Positions 17,434-25,742 of a stretch of 64,000 nt of DNA are shown here, one piece after another. Origin of the DNA: Pseudomonas sp. FP2196 (lineage in GTDB: Bacteria > Pseudomonadota > Gammaproteobacteria > Pseudomonadales > Pseudomonadaceae); the NCBI RefSeq assembly GCF_030687715.1, contig NZ_CP117445.1, positions 1,422,501-1,486,500 of the forward strand, read 5' to 3'. Made by a program: the position numbers and the translations under genes. A model generated the notes under the pieces. That model was not told the DNA's origin. It saw only the letters and a list, made by a program, of their open reading frames with translations, and did not search any database. Numbering within the stretch: position 1 is the stretch's first letter; every line of letters begins with the position of its first letter.

Positions 17434-18783
17434 ATGCAGAACTCGACCCAAGCGGCGAATGCCTGGCGCATTCTGTTCCTGCTGTTCCTCGCCAACCTGT
17501 TCAATTTTTTCGACCGCACCATCCCGGCGATCATCATCGAGCCGATCCGTATGGAATGGCACCTCAGCGACTTTCAACTGGGGATCGTCGGCACCGCATT
17601 CACCATTGTCTACGCGATTGCCGGTTTGCCCTTGGGGCGCATGGCCGACACCGGCTCGCGCAGCAAACTGATGGGTTGGGGCCTGGCGACCTGGAGCGCG
17701 CTGACTGCCGTCAACGGGCTGGTGGGCAGTTTCTGGAGTTTCCTTATCGTGCGCATGGGCATTGGCATCGGTGAGGCCAGTTATGCGCCGGCGGCCAACT
17801 CGCTGATTGGCGACTTGTTCCCGGCGCACCGTCGAGCGCGGGCCATGGGCATTTTCATGCTCGGTCTGCCGCTGGGGCTGTTGCTGGCGTTCTTCACCAT
17901 CGGTTGGATGGTCAAGGCTTTCGACAGTTGGCGCGCACCGTTCTTCATCGCCGCCGTGCCGGGGCTGTTCCTCGCGATCTTCATGTTTTTCATCAAAGAG
18001 CCGAAGCGCGGTGCGGCGGAAACGGTGCAGGTTTCGCAGGAAAAGGTCGACAAACCGATCCGTCGCATCCTCGCCGTGCCGACCTTTCTGTGGCTAGTGA
18101 TGGCCGGGTTGTGCTTCAACTTCGCGACTTATGCCTGCAATTCGTTTCTGGTGCCGATGCTGCAACGCTATTTCCTGATGCCATTGCAGGAAGCGGCGGT
18201 GGCGACCGGTGTGATTGTCGGCGTCACCGGGCTGGTCGGTTTGACTCTGGGTGGCTGGATCGCCGACAAGATCCACCAGCGTGTGGCCAATGGGCGGCTG
18301 CTGTTTGCCGCATTCAGCCTGATTATCTCGACGGTTTGCACGGCGTGGGCGCTGCATGCCGGGCGTATCGAGATCGGTGTGTTTGTCGCGGTGTTCAGCC
18401 TCGGCTGGCTGTTTGCCTATAACTTCTACACCTGCGTGTACACGGCGATTCAGGACGTGGTCGAGCCACGCTTGCGAGCGACGGCGATGGCCTTGTTCTT
18501 TGCCGGCTTGTATCTGCTGGGCGGTGGTCTTGGGCCGGTGGTGGTCGGTGGGCTGTCGGATCACTTTGCCAAGTCGGCGATGATTGCAGCGGGGGCGGAG
18601 CAGATGACCGAGGCGTTCAAGGCGGTCGGGCTGCATGACGCGATGTACCTGATTCCGGTGGCGCTGTTTCTGACCATGGTGTTTCTGTTTCTGGCGGCGC
18701 GGTGTTTTGTGCGCGATGCGCAGCGGATGAAGGAGGGCTTGGTGGCGGTGGTTGAGCCAGAGGTTGCAGCGGCAACTGCTTAA
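17434..18783 (+). CDS. MFS transporter (Spinster-like)
   Basis: The 449-residue protein has about twelve membrane segments and major-facilitator motifs: FNFFDRTIPAIIIEPIR at the first helix, PLGRMADTGSRSKLMGWGL in the loop between helices 2 and 3, and IGIGEASYAPAANSLIGDLF. These match the Spinster-like branch of the MFS, common in Pseudomonas next to aromatic or terpenoid catabolism, but no enzyme genes adjoin it here. The substrate is therefore unknown. The ATG at 17434 is preceded by AAAGAGACGGA, a fair ribosome site. Confidence 0.9.
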   Translation: MQNSTQAANAWRILFLLFLANLFNFFDRTIPAIIIEPIRMEWHLSDFQLGIVGTAFTIVYAIAGLPLGRMADTGSRSKLMGWGLATWSALTAVNGLVGSFWSFLIVRMGIGIGEASYAPAANSLIGDLFPAHRRARAMGIFMLGLPLGLLLAFFTIGWMVKAFDSWRAPFFIAAVPGLFLAIFMFFIKEPKRGAAETVQVSQEKVDKPIRRILAVPTFLWLVMAGLCFNFATYACNSFLVPMLQRYFLMPLQEAAVATGVIVGVTGLVGLTLGGWIADKIHQRVANGRLLFAAFSLIISTVCTAWALHAGRIEIGVFVAVFSLGWLFAYNFYTCVYTAIQDVVEPRLRATAMALFFAGLYLLGGGLGPVVVGGLSDHFAKSAMIAAGAEQMTEAFKAVGLHDAMYLIPVALFLTMVFLFLAARCFVRDAQRMKEGLVAVVEPEVAAATA

Positions 18784-18866
18784 GATCAAAAGATCGCAGC
18801 CTTCGGCAGCTCCTACATTGGAATGTGGACACCCTGTAGGAGCTGCCGAAGGCTGCGATCTTTTGC
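18784..18866. repeat. REP-type inverted repeat, family A
   Basis: An inverted pair of the GATCAAAAGATCGCAGCC...GTAGGAGCTGCCG motif lies directly after the MFS gene. Confidence 0.9.
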
Positions 18867-18885
18867 TTTGCTTCTGAGATAACAA

Positions 18886-18909
18886 AAGGCCCGCATCACT
18901 GCGGGCCTT
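18886..18909 (-). terminator. Rho-independent terminator of rapA (bidirectional)
   Basis: AAGGCCCGCA / TGCGGGCCTT pair around a TCAC loop, with T-rich sequence on both strands, 28 bases beyond the rapA stop. It can also serve the MFS gene. Confidence 0.8.
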
Positions 18910-18937
18910 CTTGTTTTCAGCGGTGGAGCAGGGCGGT

Positions 18938-21784
18938 TTAACCTGCCACCAATACCCGGATCGCCTCCAGGCGCAACGCCGCTTTATCCAGCATCGCCAG
19001 ACCCTGCTCACGCTGTTCACGCAAGGCAACCAGTTCGCTGTCACGCACGGTCGGGTTGACCGCTTGCAACGCGGTCAGGCGCGCCAGTTCTTCGTCGGTG
19101 TCGGCCGCCAGACGGCGACGGGCCTCGGCCACACGCTCGGCGTGACGCGGGGCGATCTTGTCTTCACCGGCGTTGATCCGTGGCGTCAGTTGATCGCGCT
19201 GGGCCTGAATAAACTTGTTGGCGCTGGCGCGCGGCACGCTTTCCAGTTGATCGTTGAGGGTTTCGAACGAGACGCGGGCCGACAGGTCGTTGCCGTTGGC
19301 ATCGAGCAGGCAGCGCAGGGCTGCCGGCGGCAGGTAACGGCCCAGTTGCAGCGAGCGCGGGGCAACCACTTCGCTGACGTAGAGCAGCTCCAGCAGCACG
19401 GTGCCCGGTTTCAGCGCCTTGTTCTTGATCAGCGCGACAGCGGTGTTGCCCATCGAGCCGGACAGCACCAGATCCATGCCGCCTTGCACCATCGGGTGTT
19501 CCCAGGTGATGAACTGCATGTCTTCGCGCGACAGCGCCTGGTTGCGGTCGTAGGTGATGGTCACACCTTCGTCGTCGCCCAGCGGGAAGCTGGCGTCGAG
19601 CATTTTTTCGCTCGGCTTGAGGATCAGGGCGTTTTCCGAATGATCTTCGCTGTCGATGCCGAACGCGTCGAACAGGGTTTCCATGTAGATCGGCAGGGCG
19701 AACTGATCGTCTTGCTCAAGGATGTCCTCGACCAGTTGATCGCCTTCGCCCGAACCGCCGGAGTTGAGTTCCAGCAGACGGTCGCGACCGGTGTGCAGCT
19801 CTTCTTCCAGACGTTCGCGCTCGGTGCGCGCTTCGTCAATCAGCGCTTGCCACTCGCTGTCGTCGGCCTCTTCGAGCAGCGGCAGCAGGCGCGGGCCGAA
19901 CTGATGCTGCAAGGCGTTGCCGGTCGGGCAGGTGTTGAGGAAGGCGTTCAGCGCTTCGTGGTACCACTGGAACAGACGCTCTTGCGGGCTGGTTTCCAGG
20001 TACGGCACGTGCAGTTCGATGATGTGTTTCTGGCCGATCCGGTCGAGACGACCGATACGCTGCTCGAGCAGGTCCGGGTGCGACGGCAGATCGAACAGTA
20101 CCAGGTGGTGAGCGAACTGGAAGTTGCGGCCTTCACTGCCGATTTCCGAGCAGATCAGTACTTGCGCGCCAAACTCTTCGTCGGCGAAGTAGGCGGCGGC
20201 GCGATCACGCTCAAGGATGTTCATGCCTTCGTGGAACACCGTGGCCGGGATGCCCGAGCGCACGCGCAGTGCGTCTTCCAGGTCCATCGCGGTTTCGGCG
20301 TGGGCGCAGATCACCAGCACTTTGGTGCGTTTGAGCATTTTCAGCTGATCGATCAGCCACTCGACGCGCGGATCGAATTTCCACCAGCGCTCTTCTTCGC
20401 TGGCGTCCGGCTGGGCCTGGAAGCTGACTTCCGGGTACAGCTCGGCGTGGTCGCCCAGTGGCAGTTCCAGATATTCGTCCGGGCACGGCAGCGGGTAGGG
20501 GTGCAGTTTGCGCTCCGGGAAACCCTGCACGGCGGCGCGGGTGTTACGGAACAGCACGCGGCCGGTGCCGTGGCGGTCAAGCAGCTCGCGCACAAGGCGG
20601 GCGCTGGCTTCGGTGTCGCCATCGTTGACCGCGGTCAACAGGGCTTCGCCTTCGTTGCCGAGGAAACCGTGAATGGTCTTGTGCGCTTCAGGTGACAGGC
20701 GCCCTTTATCCAGCAGCTCCTGAACGGCTTCGGCCACCGGGCGATAGTTTTCGCTCTCGGCGCGGAACGCGGCCAGGTCATGGAAACGGTTTGGATCGAG
20801 CAGGCGCAGACGCGCAAAGTGGCTGTCCTGACCGAGTTGTTCCGGGGTCGCGGTGAGCAGCAGCACGCCCGGGATCACTTCAGCCAATTGCTCGACCAGC
20901 GAATACTCGGGGCTGGCCTTTTCTTCGTGCCAGACCAGGTGGTGCGCTTCGTCGACCACCAGCAGATCCCAACCGGCGGCGAACAATGCGTCCTGCGCCT
21001 TTTCGTCGTCGACCAGCCATTCCAAGGCTACCAGGGCAAGCTGGGTGTCTTCGAACGGGTTGGTGGCATCGCTTTCGATGAAGCGCTCTTCGTCGAACAG
21101 CGCGACCTGCAGGTTGAAGCGGCGGCGCATTTCCACCAGCCACTGGTGCTGGAGGTTTTCCGGTACCAGGATCAGCACGCGGTTGGCGCGACCCGACAAC
21201 AGTTGGCGATGGATGACCAGGCCGGCCTCGATGGTTTTACCCAGACCCACTTCGTCCGCGAGCAGAACCCGCGGCGCGATGCGGTCAGCGACTTCGCGGG
21301 CAATGTGCAGTTGGTGAGCGATCGGTTGCGCACGCACGCCACCCAGGCCCCAGAGCGAAGATTGCAACTGGCGGCTGGTGTGTTCGAGGGTGTTGTAGCG
21401 CAGGGAGAACCACGCCAGCGGGTCGATCTGACCGGCGAACAGACGGTCGCTGGCCAGACGGAACTGGATGAAGTTCGACAGCTGGGTTTCCGGCAGGGTG
21501 ACGGCTTCGTTCTGCGCGTTGAGACCGTGATAGACCATCAGCCCGTCGACATCGTCGACTTGCTGCACGGTCATCTTCCAGCCTTCGAAGTGGGTAATGC
21601 TGTCGCCCGGCGAAAACCGCACGCGGGTCAGGGGCGCATTCCGTAGCGCGTACTGGCGGGTTTCGCCAGTGGCCGGGTAAAGCACGGTCAACAAGCGGCC
21701 GTCCTGTGCCAGAACGGTGCCTAAACCAAGCTCTGCTTCGCTGTCACTGATCCAGCGTTGCCCCGGTTGATACTGCTGCGCCAT
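18938..21784 (-). CDS. rapA: RNA polymerase-associated ATPase RapA
   Basis: The 948-residue Swi2/Snf2-type protein begins with the RapA-specific tandem SH3-like N-terminal domain (FQPGQR-type start, here [18 protein letters not shown]). It then shows the helicase lobes: DEVGLGKT (177-184, Walker A), [10 protein letters not shown] (Walker B), the [15 protein letters not shown] motif III region, [22 protein letters not shown] and [11 protein letters not shown] (motif VI). RapA binds core RNA polymerase and helps it recycle from stalled or post-termination complexes using ATP. Length fits the family. It is a single-gene unit with its own terminator. Confidence 0.97.
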   Translation of the reverse strand: MAQQYQPGQRWISDSEAELGLGTVLAQDGRLLTVLYPATGETRQYALRNAPLTRVRFSPGDSITHFEGWKMTVQQVDDVDGLMVYHGLNAQNEAVTLPETQLSNFIQFRLASDRLFAGQIDPLAWFSLRYNTLEHTSRQLQSSLWGLGGVRAQPIAHQLHIAREVADRIAPRVLLADEVGLGKTIEAGLVIHRQLLSGRANRVLILVPENLQHQWLVEMRRRFNLQVALFDEERFIESDATNPFEDTQLALVALEWLVDDEKAQDALFAAGWDLLVVDEAHHLVWHEEKASPEYSLVEQLAEVIPGVLLLTATPEQLGQDSHFARLRLLDPNRFHDLAAFRAESENYRPVAEAVQELLDKGRLSPEAHKTIHGFLGNEGEALLTAVNDGDTEASARLVRELLDRHGTGRVLFRNTRAAVQGFPERKLHPYPLPCPDEYLELPLGDHAELYPEVSFQAQPDASEEERWWKFDPRVEWLIDQLKMLKRTKVLVICAHAETAMDLEDALRVRSGIPATVFHEGMNILERDRAAAYFADEEFGAQVLICSEIGSEGRNFQFAHHLVLFDLPSHPDLLEQRIGRLDRIGQKHIIELHVPYLETSPQERLFQWYHEALNAFLNTCPTGNALQHQFGPRLLPLLEEADDSEWQALIDEARTERERLEEELHTGRDRLLELNSGGSGEGDQLVEDILEQDDQFALPIYMETLFDAFGIDSEDHSENALILKPSEKMLDASFPLGDDEGVTITYDRNQALSREDMQFITWEHPMVQGGMDLVLSGSMGNTAVALIKNKALKPGTVLLELLYVSEVVAPRSLQLGRYLPPAALRCLLDANGNDLSARVSFETLNDQLESVPRASANKFIQAQRDQLTPRINAGEDKIAPRHAERVAEARRRLAADTDEELARLTALQAVNPTVRDSELVALREQREQGLAMLDKAALRLEAIRVLVAG

Positions 21785-22014
21785 GCTGCCTGACTCCCAC
21801 CTTGAAAAAGCGGGCTATCTTAACGGAATGAGGCCCCGAGGCCAAAGGATTAGGAGCCGTGGCCGGCTTTTAACTGCAAAGGGAAGATTAGGTCATGCGT
21901 CGGATTTGCGCGGGAGCAGGGCACCAGTGAGTGCCAACCCTGTCACAAGTTTGCGACCGGCGGCTCAAGCCGTCCACGTCCAAGCCGATAGCCTGCTGAC
22001 AGGAGACCCTTTAT

Positions 22015-22356
22015 ATGCTGCCACCGATGCTCCCCCTGAGCGCCGTGCCGATCACTTCCCAGCAGGATCCGATCCGCCAGCGGCCGGACATTCCTCCGGT
22101 GGTGCCGGTGCAGGAAAGCTCCAATGAAAGCACGATCGATCTGCAAAAACGCGATCCGGAAGAGGACGGGCTGCTCCTGCGCGAAGAGCAGCGCCGTCAG
22201 CAGGAGCGTGATCGTCGGCGCCGCGAAGCCGATGAAGACCCTGAGGAACACCTCGCCGTGCCGGGTACGGCACTCAATGCAGACAACACGGTGCCGGTGG
22301 TGCCGCTGATGGAAGATCAGCCGCGTCAGGGCTTGTGGGTCGATATCGAGATTTGA
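22015..22356 (+). CDS. Conserved hypothetical protein, charged and Pro-rich
   Basis: A 113-residue protein without signal peptide or membrane segment. The middle (about residues 45-75) is very rich in Arg, Glu and Gln (LREEQRRQQERDRRRREADED) and probably forms a long charged helix; the C-terminal part (VPGTALNADNTVPVVPL...LWVDIEI) looks conserved. A strong AGGAG ribosome site lies 9 bases before the ATG. I recall similar Pseudomonas proteins carrying misleading enzyme names; nothing here supports enzymatic function. Its 3' end overlaps the convergent aminotransferase gene by 31 bases. Confidence 0.75.
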   Translation: MLPPMLPLSAVPITSQQDPIRQRPDIPPVVPVQESSNESTIDLQKRDPEEDGLLLREEQRRQQERDRRRREADEDPEEHLAVPGTALNADNTVPVVPLMEDQPRQGLWVDIEI

Positions 22357-23537
22357 GGCTGAACGGCCAGTTCAGCGAGGCGTTCCAGCAACACTTCAAT
22401 CTCCTCTTCGGTATTCAGATAACTCACCGATATCCGCGCGATGCTGTCCAGCCCGCGTGCCTGCATGTCCAGCGGCGTATAGGCGACGCCATTGGCGCCG
22501 ATATTGATACGCCGTGTACCCAACGCCTGCTTTAGCGCAACACAGTCCCAACCTTCGAGCGTGAAGGCGATCAGCCCTGATTGCTGCTGCGCCGTGCCGA
22601 GGTCGCGCAGGGTCAGCCCGGCAATTGTCTGCATGCGCTCGCGCAGCGACCGGCTTAATTGCTCAATGCGTCGCCGAATCGCTATTGCGCCGATTCGATT
22701 ATGTTCTTCCAGCGCATTGGCCAATCCGGCCAGTAAAGCTAACGACACCTCACTGGTCTCGAAACGCCGGGCGTCATTGCGCAAAGTGAAGCGCTGGCCA
22801 TCCCACGGAGCCGATAGCACATCGCGCTGCAGCGGCAGCAAACGTTGCAGAAATTTTGCGCGGGTATACAGCAGCGCCGTGCCGCGCGGGCCCCGCAGAA
22901 ACTTGCGTCCGGCGCCTTTGAGCACGTCGCATTGCAAGGCTTCAACATCGCACGGCAGTTGCCCGAGAGCCTGCCCGGCGTCGATGAAATAAGGAATGCC
23001 GTGGCGCCCTGCTATGGCACCGATCTGCGCCGCCGGGTTGATCAGTCCGCCGTTCGCCGGCAGCCACGTCAAAGCGATCAAGCGCACGTTGCGGTCGATC
23101 ATCTGCGCGAGTGCCTGCGGATCGACGGCGCCCTTAGCGTCGCAGGGGATCACCTCCAACTGCGCGCCAGCCTTCACTGCTTCGGCGATGCAGGCCAGAT
23201 TGCCGGCCCATTCATGGCGCCCCACCAGAATCCGCTCGCCCGGTTGCCACGGGCCCAGCGCGTTGAACGCCTGACTCCAGGCCGCCGAGCCGCTGCTGGT
23301 GAAGGCGATGTCTTCGGGGTGAGCATTGAGTAGGGCGGCGGCGGCTGTGCGGGCCCTTTCCTGTACCTGACTGTCCGCCATTTCCATTGGCCCGCCCAGT
23401 GCTTCGCGTTGCAGCTGTTCGATCACTGCATCGAGGGTGGTTCGGCTCGGCAGTGAGGCGCCGGCGTGGTTGAAGTGGATAACGTAATCGCAACCAGGCG
23501 TGCTTGATCGCAGAAACGCGATGTCCTCAATATTCAC
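22326..23537 (-). CDS. Class V aminotransferase (PLP-dependent)
   Basis: This 403-residue fold-type I PLP enzyme shows FNHAGASLPSRTT near the N-terminus, FTSSGSAAWSQAFNAL (phosphate-binding region), FIDAGQALGQLPCDVEAL (Asp that pairs with the pyridine N) and KGAGRKFLRGPRGTALLY, which carries the Schiff-base Lys. It resembles cysteine desulfurase/isopenicillin-epimerase-like members whose true substrates are mostly unknown. Translation starts at a GTG (23537) that overlaps the RidA gene's stop by 4 bases, so the two are coupled. A RidA partner, which clears reactive enamine/imine intermediates made by PLP enzymes, suits a lyase-like or desulfurase-like reaction. Confidence 0.85.
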   Translation of the reverse strand: MNIEDIAFLRSSTPGCDYVIHFNHAGASLPSRTTLDAVIEQLQREALGGPMEMADSQVQERARTAAAALLNAHPEDIAFTSSGSAAWSQAFNALGPWQPGERILVGRHEWAGNLACIAEAVKAGAQLEVIPCDAKGAVDPQALAQMIDRNVRLIALTWLPANGGLINPAAQIGAIAGRHGIPYFIDAGQALGQLPCDVEALQCDVLKGAGRKFLRGPRGTALLYTRAKFLQRLLPLQRDVLSAPWDGQRFTLRNDARRFETSEVSLALLAGLANALEEHNRIGAIAIRRRIEQLSRSLRERMQTIAGLTLRDLGTAQQQSGLIAFTLEGWDCVALKQALGTRRINIGANGVAYTPLDMQARGLDSIARISVSYLNTEEEIEVLLERLAELAVQPQISISTHKP

Positions 23538-24004
23538 GGCTTGAGCTCGAAGATCGCGTCGACTTCCACCGCAACGCCTGCCGGAAGACTGGAAACACCG
23601 ACCGCCGTGCGCACATGGCGGCCCTTTTCGCCGAGGGCGTTGACCAGCAGATTCGACGCACCGTTGGCGACTGCGCCCTGGCGCTGGAAGTCCGGCGTAG
23701 CGGCGACAAACACGCCGAGGCGAAGAATGCGCACCAGTTTGTCGAGATCGTCACCAAGGGCATCGCCGAGTTGTGCGAGCAGGCCCAATGCGGCCAGTTC
23801 GGCGGCGTTCACCCCTTGTTCTTCACAGAAGGCTTCACCGAGTCTTCCGAGGAACGCAGGTTTGCCGTCCAGCATCGGAATCTGACCGGAGATGAATAGC
23901 TGGTTCTGGCTGACGACGTGATTGACGTAGTTGGCGATGGGCTGGCTCGGCGCGGGCAGGCACAGGCCGAGTTGCTGGACACGTTGGTTGAGTGAGTCGG
24001 TCAT
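23534..24004 (-). CDS. RidA/YjgF family deaminase
   Basis: The 156-residue protein belongs to the longer RidA subfamily (COG0251-like, about 150 residues) with NHVVSQNQLFISGQIP, VNAAELAALGLLAQLGDALGDDLDKLVRI and GRHVRTAVGVSSLPAGVAVEVDAIFE. The Arg of HVRTAVGVSSLP matches the substrate-binding Arg of RidA. I chose the start at MTDSLNQ (24004), after which family similarity begins. It likely hydrolyses enamine/imine intermediates made by the coupled downstream aminotransferase. The LysR gene lies upstream on the same strand. Confidence 0.88.
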   Translation of the reverse strand: MTDSLNQRVQQLGLCLPAPSQPIANYVNHVVSQNQLFISGQIPMLDGKPAFLGRLGEAFCEEQGVNAAELAALGLLAQLGDALGDDLDKLVRILRLGVFVAATPDFQRQGAVANGASNLLVNALGEKGRHVRTAVGVSSLPAGVAVEVDAIFELKP

Positions 24005-24091
24005 GGGAAGTCCTCTGGGTGAGGGCTTCAGCATGTTGATGGGCGGCATTGTCGACAAACGGATAGATCTAATCCGATGCATCCAAATAAT

Positions 24092-24967
24092 TCATGTGTC
24101 GGCAATTTCTTCCAGCCACTGGCTGAAACTCTTTACTGCCTGGCTGGGTGGACCCCCGGGAGTGATCAGCCAATAACCGATTTCGCCCAGCATCGGGGGA
24201 GTGTCAAACGCTGGCACCAGCGCGCCTTCCTGTAGTCGGCGCTCGATCAGGCGCTGGCGTCCCATGGCAATGCCCTGACCCGCTACGGCCGCTTCGACCA
24301 CGATGTTGTAATCGTGGAGCATGACGCTGGGCACATGAGCCAGATCTATACCGCTGTGCTGCTGCCAGTCGATCCACTCGAATGGCTGGTGCGATTTGGC
24401 CATCAGCAGCGGCCCGCTGCTTACGCCTTTCGCCCTGACGGCGGGGCTGCACACGGGTGTCAGGGTTTCGTCCATGAAACGCCGGGCGTGGACTTTCGGC
24501 CAGCCGCCCTTGCCATAGCGAATTGCCAGATCGACTTCGCCGCCCTCGACGTCCGCCAGTTGCACGGCGGGCAGCAGTTCGACGTGGATGTCTGGGTGTT
24601 TGACGGTGAAATCCGCCAGCCGCGGGACCAGCCATAATGTGGCGAAGGAGGCGAGCAGGCCGATGCGTAGGGTCGCGGGTTGTTCGCCGCGCAGTTGTCG
24701 GGTGGCTTGCGCGATGGCGGTGAGGGCGGGTTCGATTTGTCGGTAATACGTTTCGCCAGCAGGCGTCAGGTCGATGGCCCGTATGCGTCGCACGAACAGG
24801 CGCAGGTTGAGAAACTCTTCGAGTTTATGCACCTGATGGCTGATTGCACTTTGCGTTACCGACAACTCATTGGCGGCCTTGATGAAGCTCAAATGGCGGG
24901 CCACGGCTTCAAAGGCGCGCAGGGTCATCAGCGGCGGCAGGTCCTGATGCAAGGGCACGGCAAACAT
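24092..24967 (-). CDS. LysR-family regulator (GcvA-like)
   Basis: A 291-residue LysR regulator of the GcvA/AmpR type: PPLMTLRAFEAVARHLSFIKAANELSVTQSAISHQVHKLE forms the winged HTH, and VHAR and the later PFEWIDWQQ segment lie in the effector domain. The ATG at 24967 fits the usual distance to the HTH; the upstream in-frame extension looks non-coding. It is transcribed toward the RidA and aminotransferase genes and so could be co-transcribed with, and control, them. The effector is unknown. Confidence 0.9.
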   Translation of the reverse strand: MFAVPLHQDLPPLMTLRAFEAVARHLSFIKAANELSVTQSAISHQVHKLEEFLNLRLFVRRIRAIDLTPAGETYYRQIEPALTAIAQATRQLRGEQPATLRIGLLASFATLWLVPRLADFTVKHPDIHVELLPAVQLADVEGGEVDLAIRYGKGGWPKVHARRFMDETLTPVCSPAVRAKGVSSGPLLMAKSHQPFEWIDWQQHSGIDLAHVPSVMLHDYNIVVEAAVAGQGIAMGRQRLIERRLQEGALVPAFDTPPMLGEIGYWLITPGGPPSQAVKSFSQWLEEIADT

Positions 24968-25126
24968 CCTTGGGGTGGGTGCAAAGCGCAGATTGTGCGT
25001 GGAAATCCGCTTATGGGTACATCGATTGTTGAACAGCCGTTTCGCCGATGGCTGTTCAGCGCCCGCGTCAGGCTGCATTATTGGCGCAGTCCTGCCGTGA
25101 AGCGGTAGTTGTGATTATTTGAAGCG

Positions 25127-25300
25127 ATGCCTGTTGCCATGAGCCAAGACGACAAATTGATCGACCTCAATGCCGAGCGCGCCAAGCGCGTGCATGACAT
25201 CAAAGAGAAGCGTCTGAATGAAGTGCGCAATGCCTTCGAGCAGGCGATGCCGTTGGGAAAAGCCAAGAAAAAGTCGAAAAACAAACCGAAAAAGCGTTGA
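25127..25300 (+). CDS. Small basic hypothetical protein
   Basis: A 57-residue protein (53 if the ATG at 25139 is used) with an acidic N-terminal part, a central helix (LNAERAKRVHDIKEKRLNEVRNAFEQAM) and a very basic Lys-rich tail (KAKKKSKNKPKKR). I recall highly similar proteins in other Pseudomonas genomes. The basic tail suggests nucleic-acid or ribosome binding, but this is inference. Codon use is normal for the region. Divergent from the LysR gene. Confidence 0.7.
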   Translation: MPVAMSQDDKLIDLNAERAKRVHDIKEKRLNEVRNAFEQAMPLGKAKKKSKNKPKKR

Positions 25301-25367
25301 TCTCCCCCCTGCATCCTTTGATGCAGGTCATTTATTTACCCGCCTTTACTTACTGTATTGACCGGAC

Positions 25368-25381
25368 TTGATCCTGGTCAA
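25368..25381 (+). promoter_or_regulatory. ANR (FNR-type) box upstream of ccoM
   Basis: TTGATCCTGGTCAA matches the ANR/FNR consensus TTGAT-N4-ATCAA with one mismatch. A TAACTT -10-like element lies at 25404-25409, the distance expected for a class II promoter in which the box is centred near -41.5. It fits low-oxygen induction of ccoM. Confidence 0.75.
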
Positions 25382-25449
25382 TTTCTGCGCCTGCGTGATT
25401 GGTTAACTTAGTTCCATCGCAGCAAAGCAGGGGCCAGGGGGCCACAGTC

Positions 25450-25563
25450 ATGTTTTTCGATAACGTGGTGTTTGCCGGGGTTCTGACGGTTGGGCTCATG
25501 GTTCTGTTTTTTGCAGGGTTTGGATTTTTTATCTGGAAGGATGCGAATAAGCGCAAGAAGTGA
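25450..25563 (+). CDS. ccoM: cbb3-type cytochrome oxidase small subunit CcoM
   Basis: A 37-residue single-span membrane protein (hydrophobic from about residue 7 to 28, then WKDANKRKK). It closely resembles the CcoM peptide found in the crystal structure of the P. stutzeri cbb3 oxidase, where it packs against CcoN and helps assembly and stability. The gene lies far from any ccoNOQP genes, as in other pseudomonads. It has an ANR box upstream and its own terminator downstream. Its shortness hides it from most gene callers. Confidence 0.88.
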   Translation: MFFDNVVFAGVLTVGLMVLFFAGFGFFIWKDANKRKK

Positions 25564-25596
25564 TTCTTCTGGATTGATGAGCACGCAAGGCATTTT

Positions 25597-25625
25597 GGGG
25601 CGACTTCGGTTGCCCCTTTTTTTTG
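25597..25625 (+). terminator. Rho-independent terminator of ccoM
   Basis: GGGGCGAC / GTTGCCCC stem capped by a TTCG tetraloop, followed by nine T, 33 bases past the ccoM stop. Confidence 0.88.
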
Positions 25626-25694
25626 ACTTGGCGGCCTGTGGGCCGACCATGCTTTGGGGGGGGGATGCCCCCAATCCCAAACCCCAAAAACAAA

Positions 25695-25724
25695 AAAGGC
25701 GCGATCCTGTCGAATCGCGCCTTT
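25695..25724 (-). terminator. Rho-independent terminator of pitA
   Basis: AAAGGCGCGAT / ATCGCGCCTTT stem with a T-rich tail on the minus strand, 19 bases past the pitA stop. Confidence 0.85.
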
Positions 25725-25742
25725 CTCATTTACCGCTATCTA

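Noticed and set aside
18911..20695. 594-codon frame opposite rapA
   Set aside because: Shadow of rapA, whose helicase motifs are complete on the other strand.
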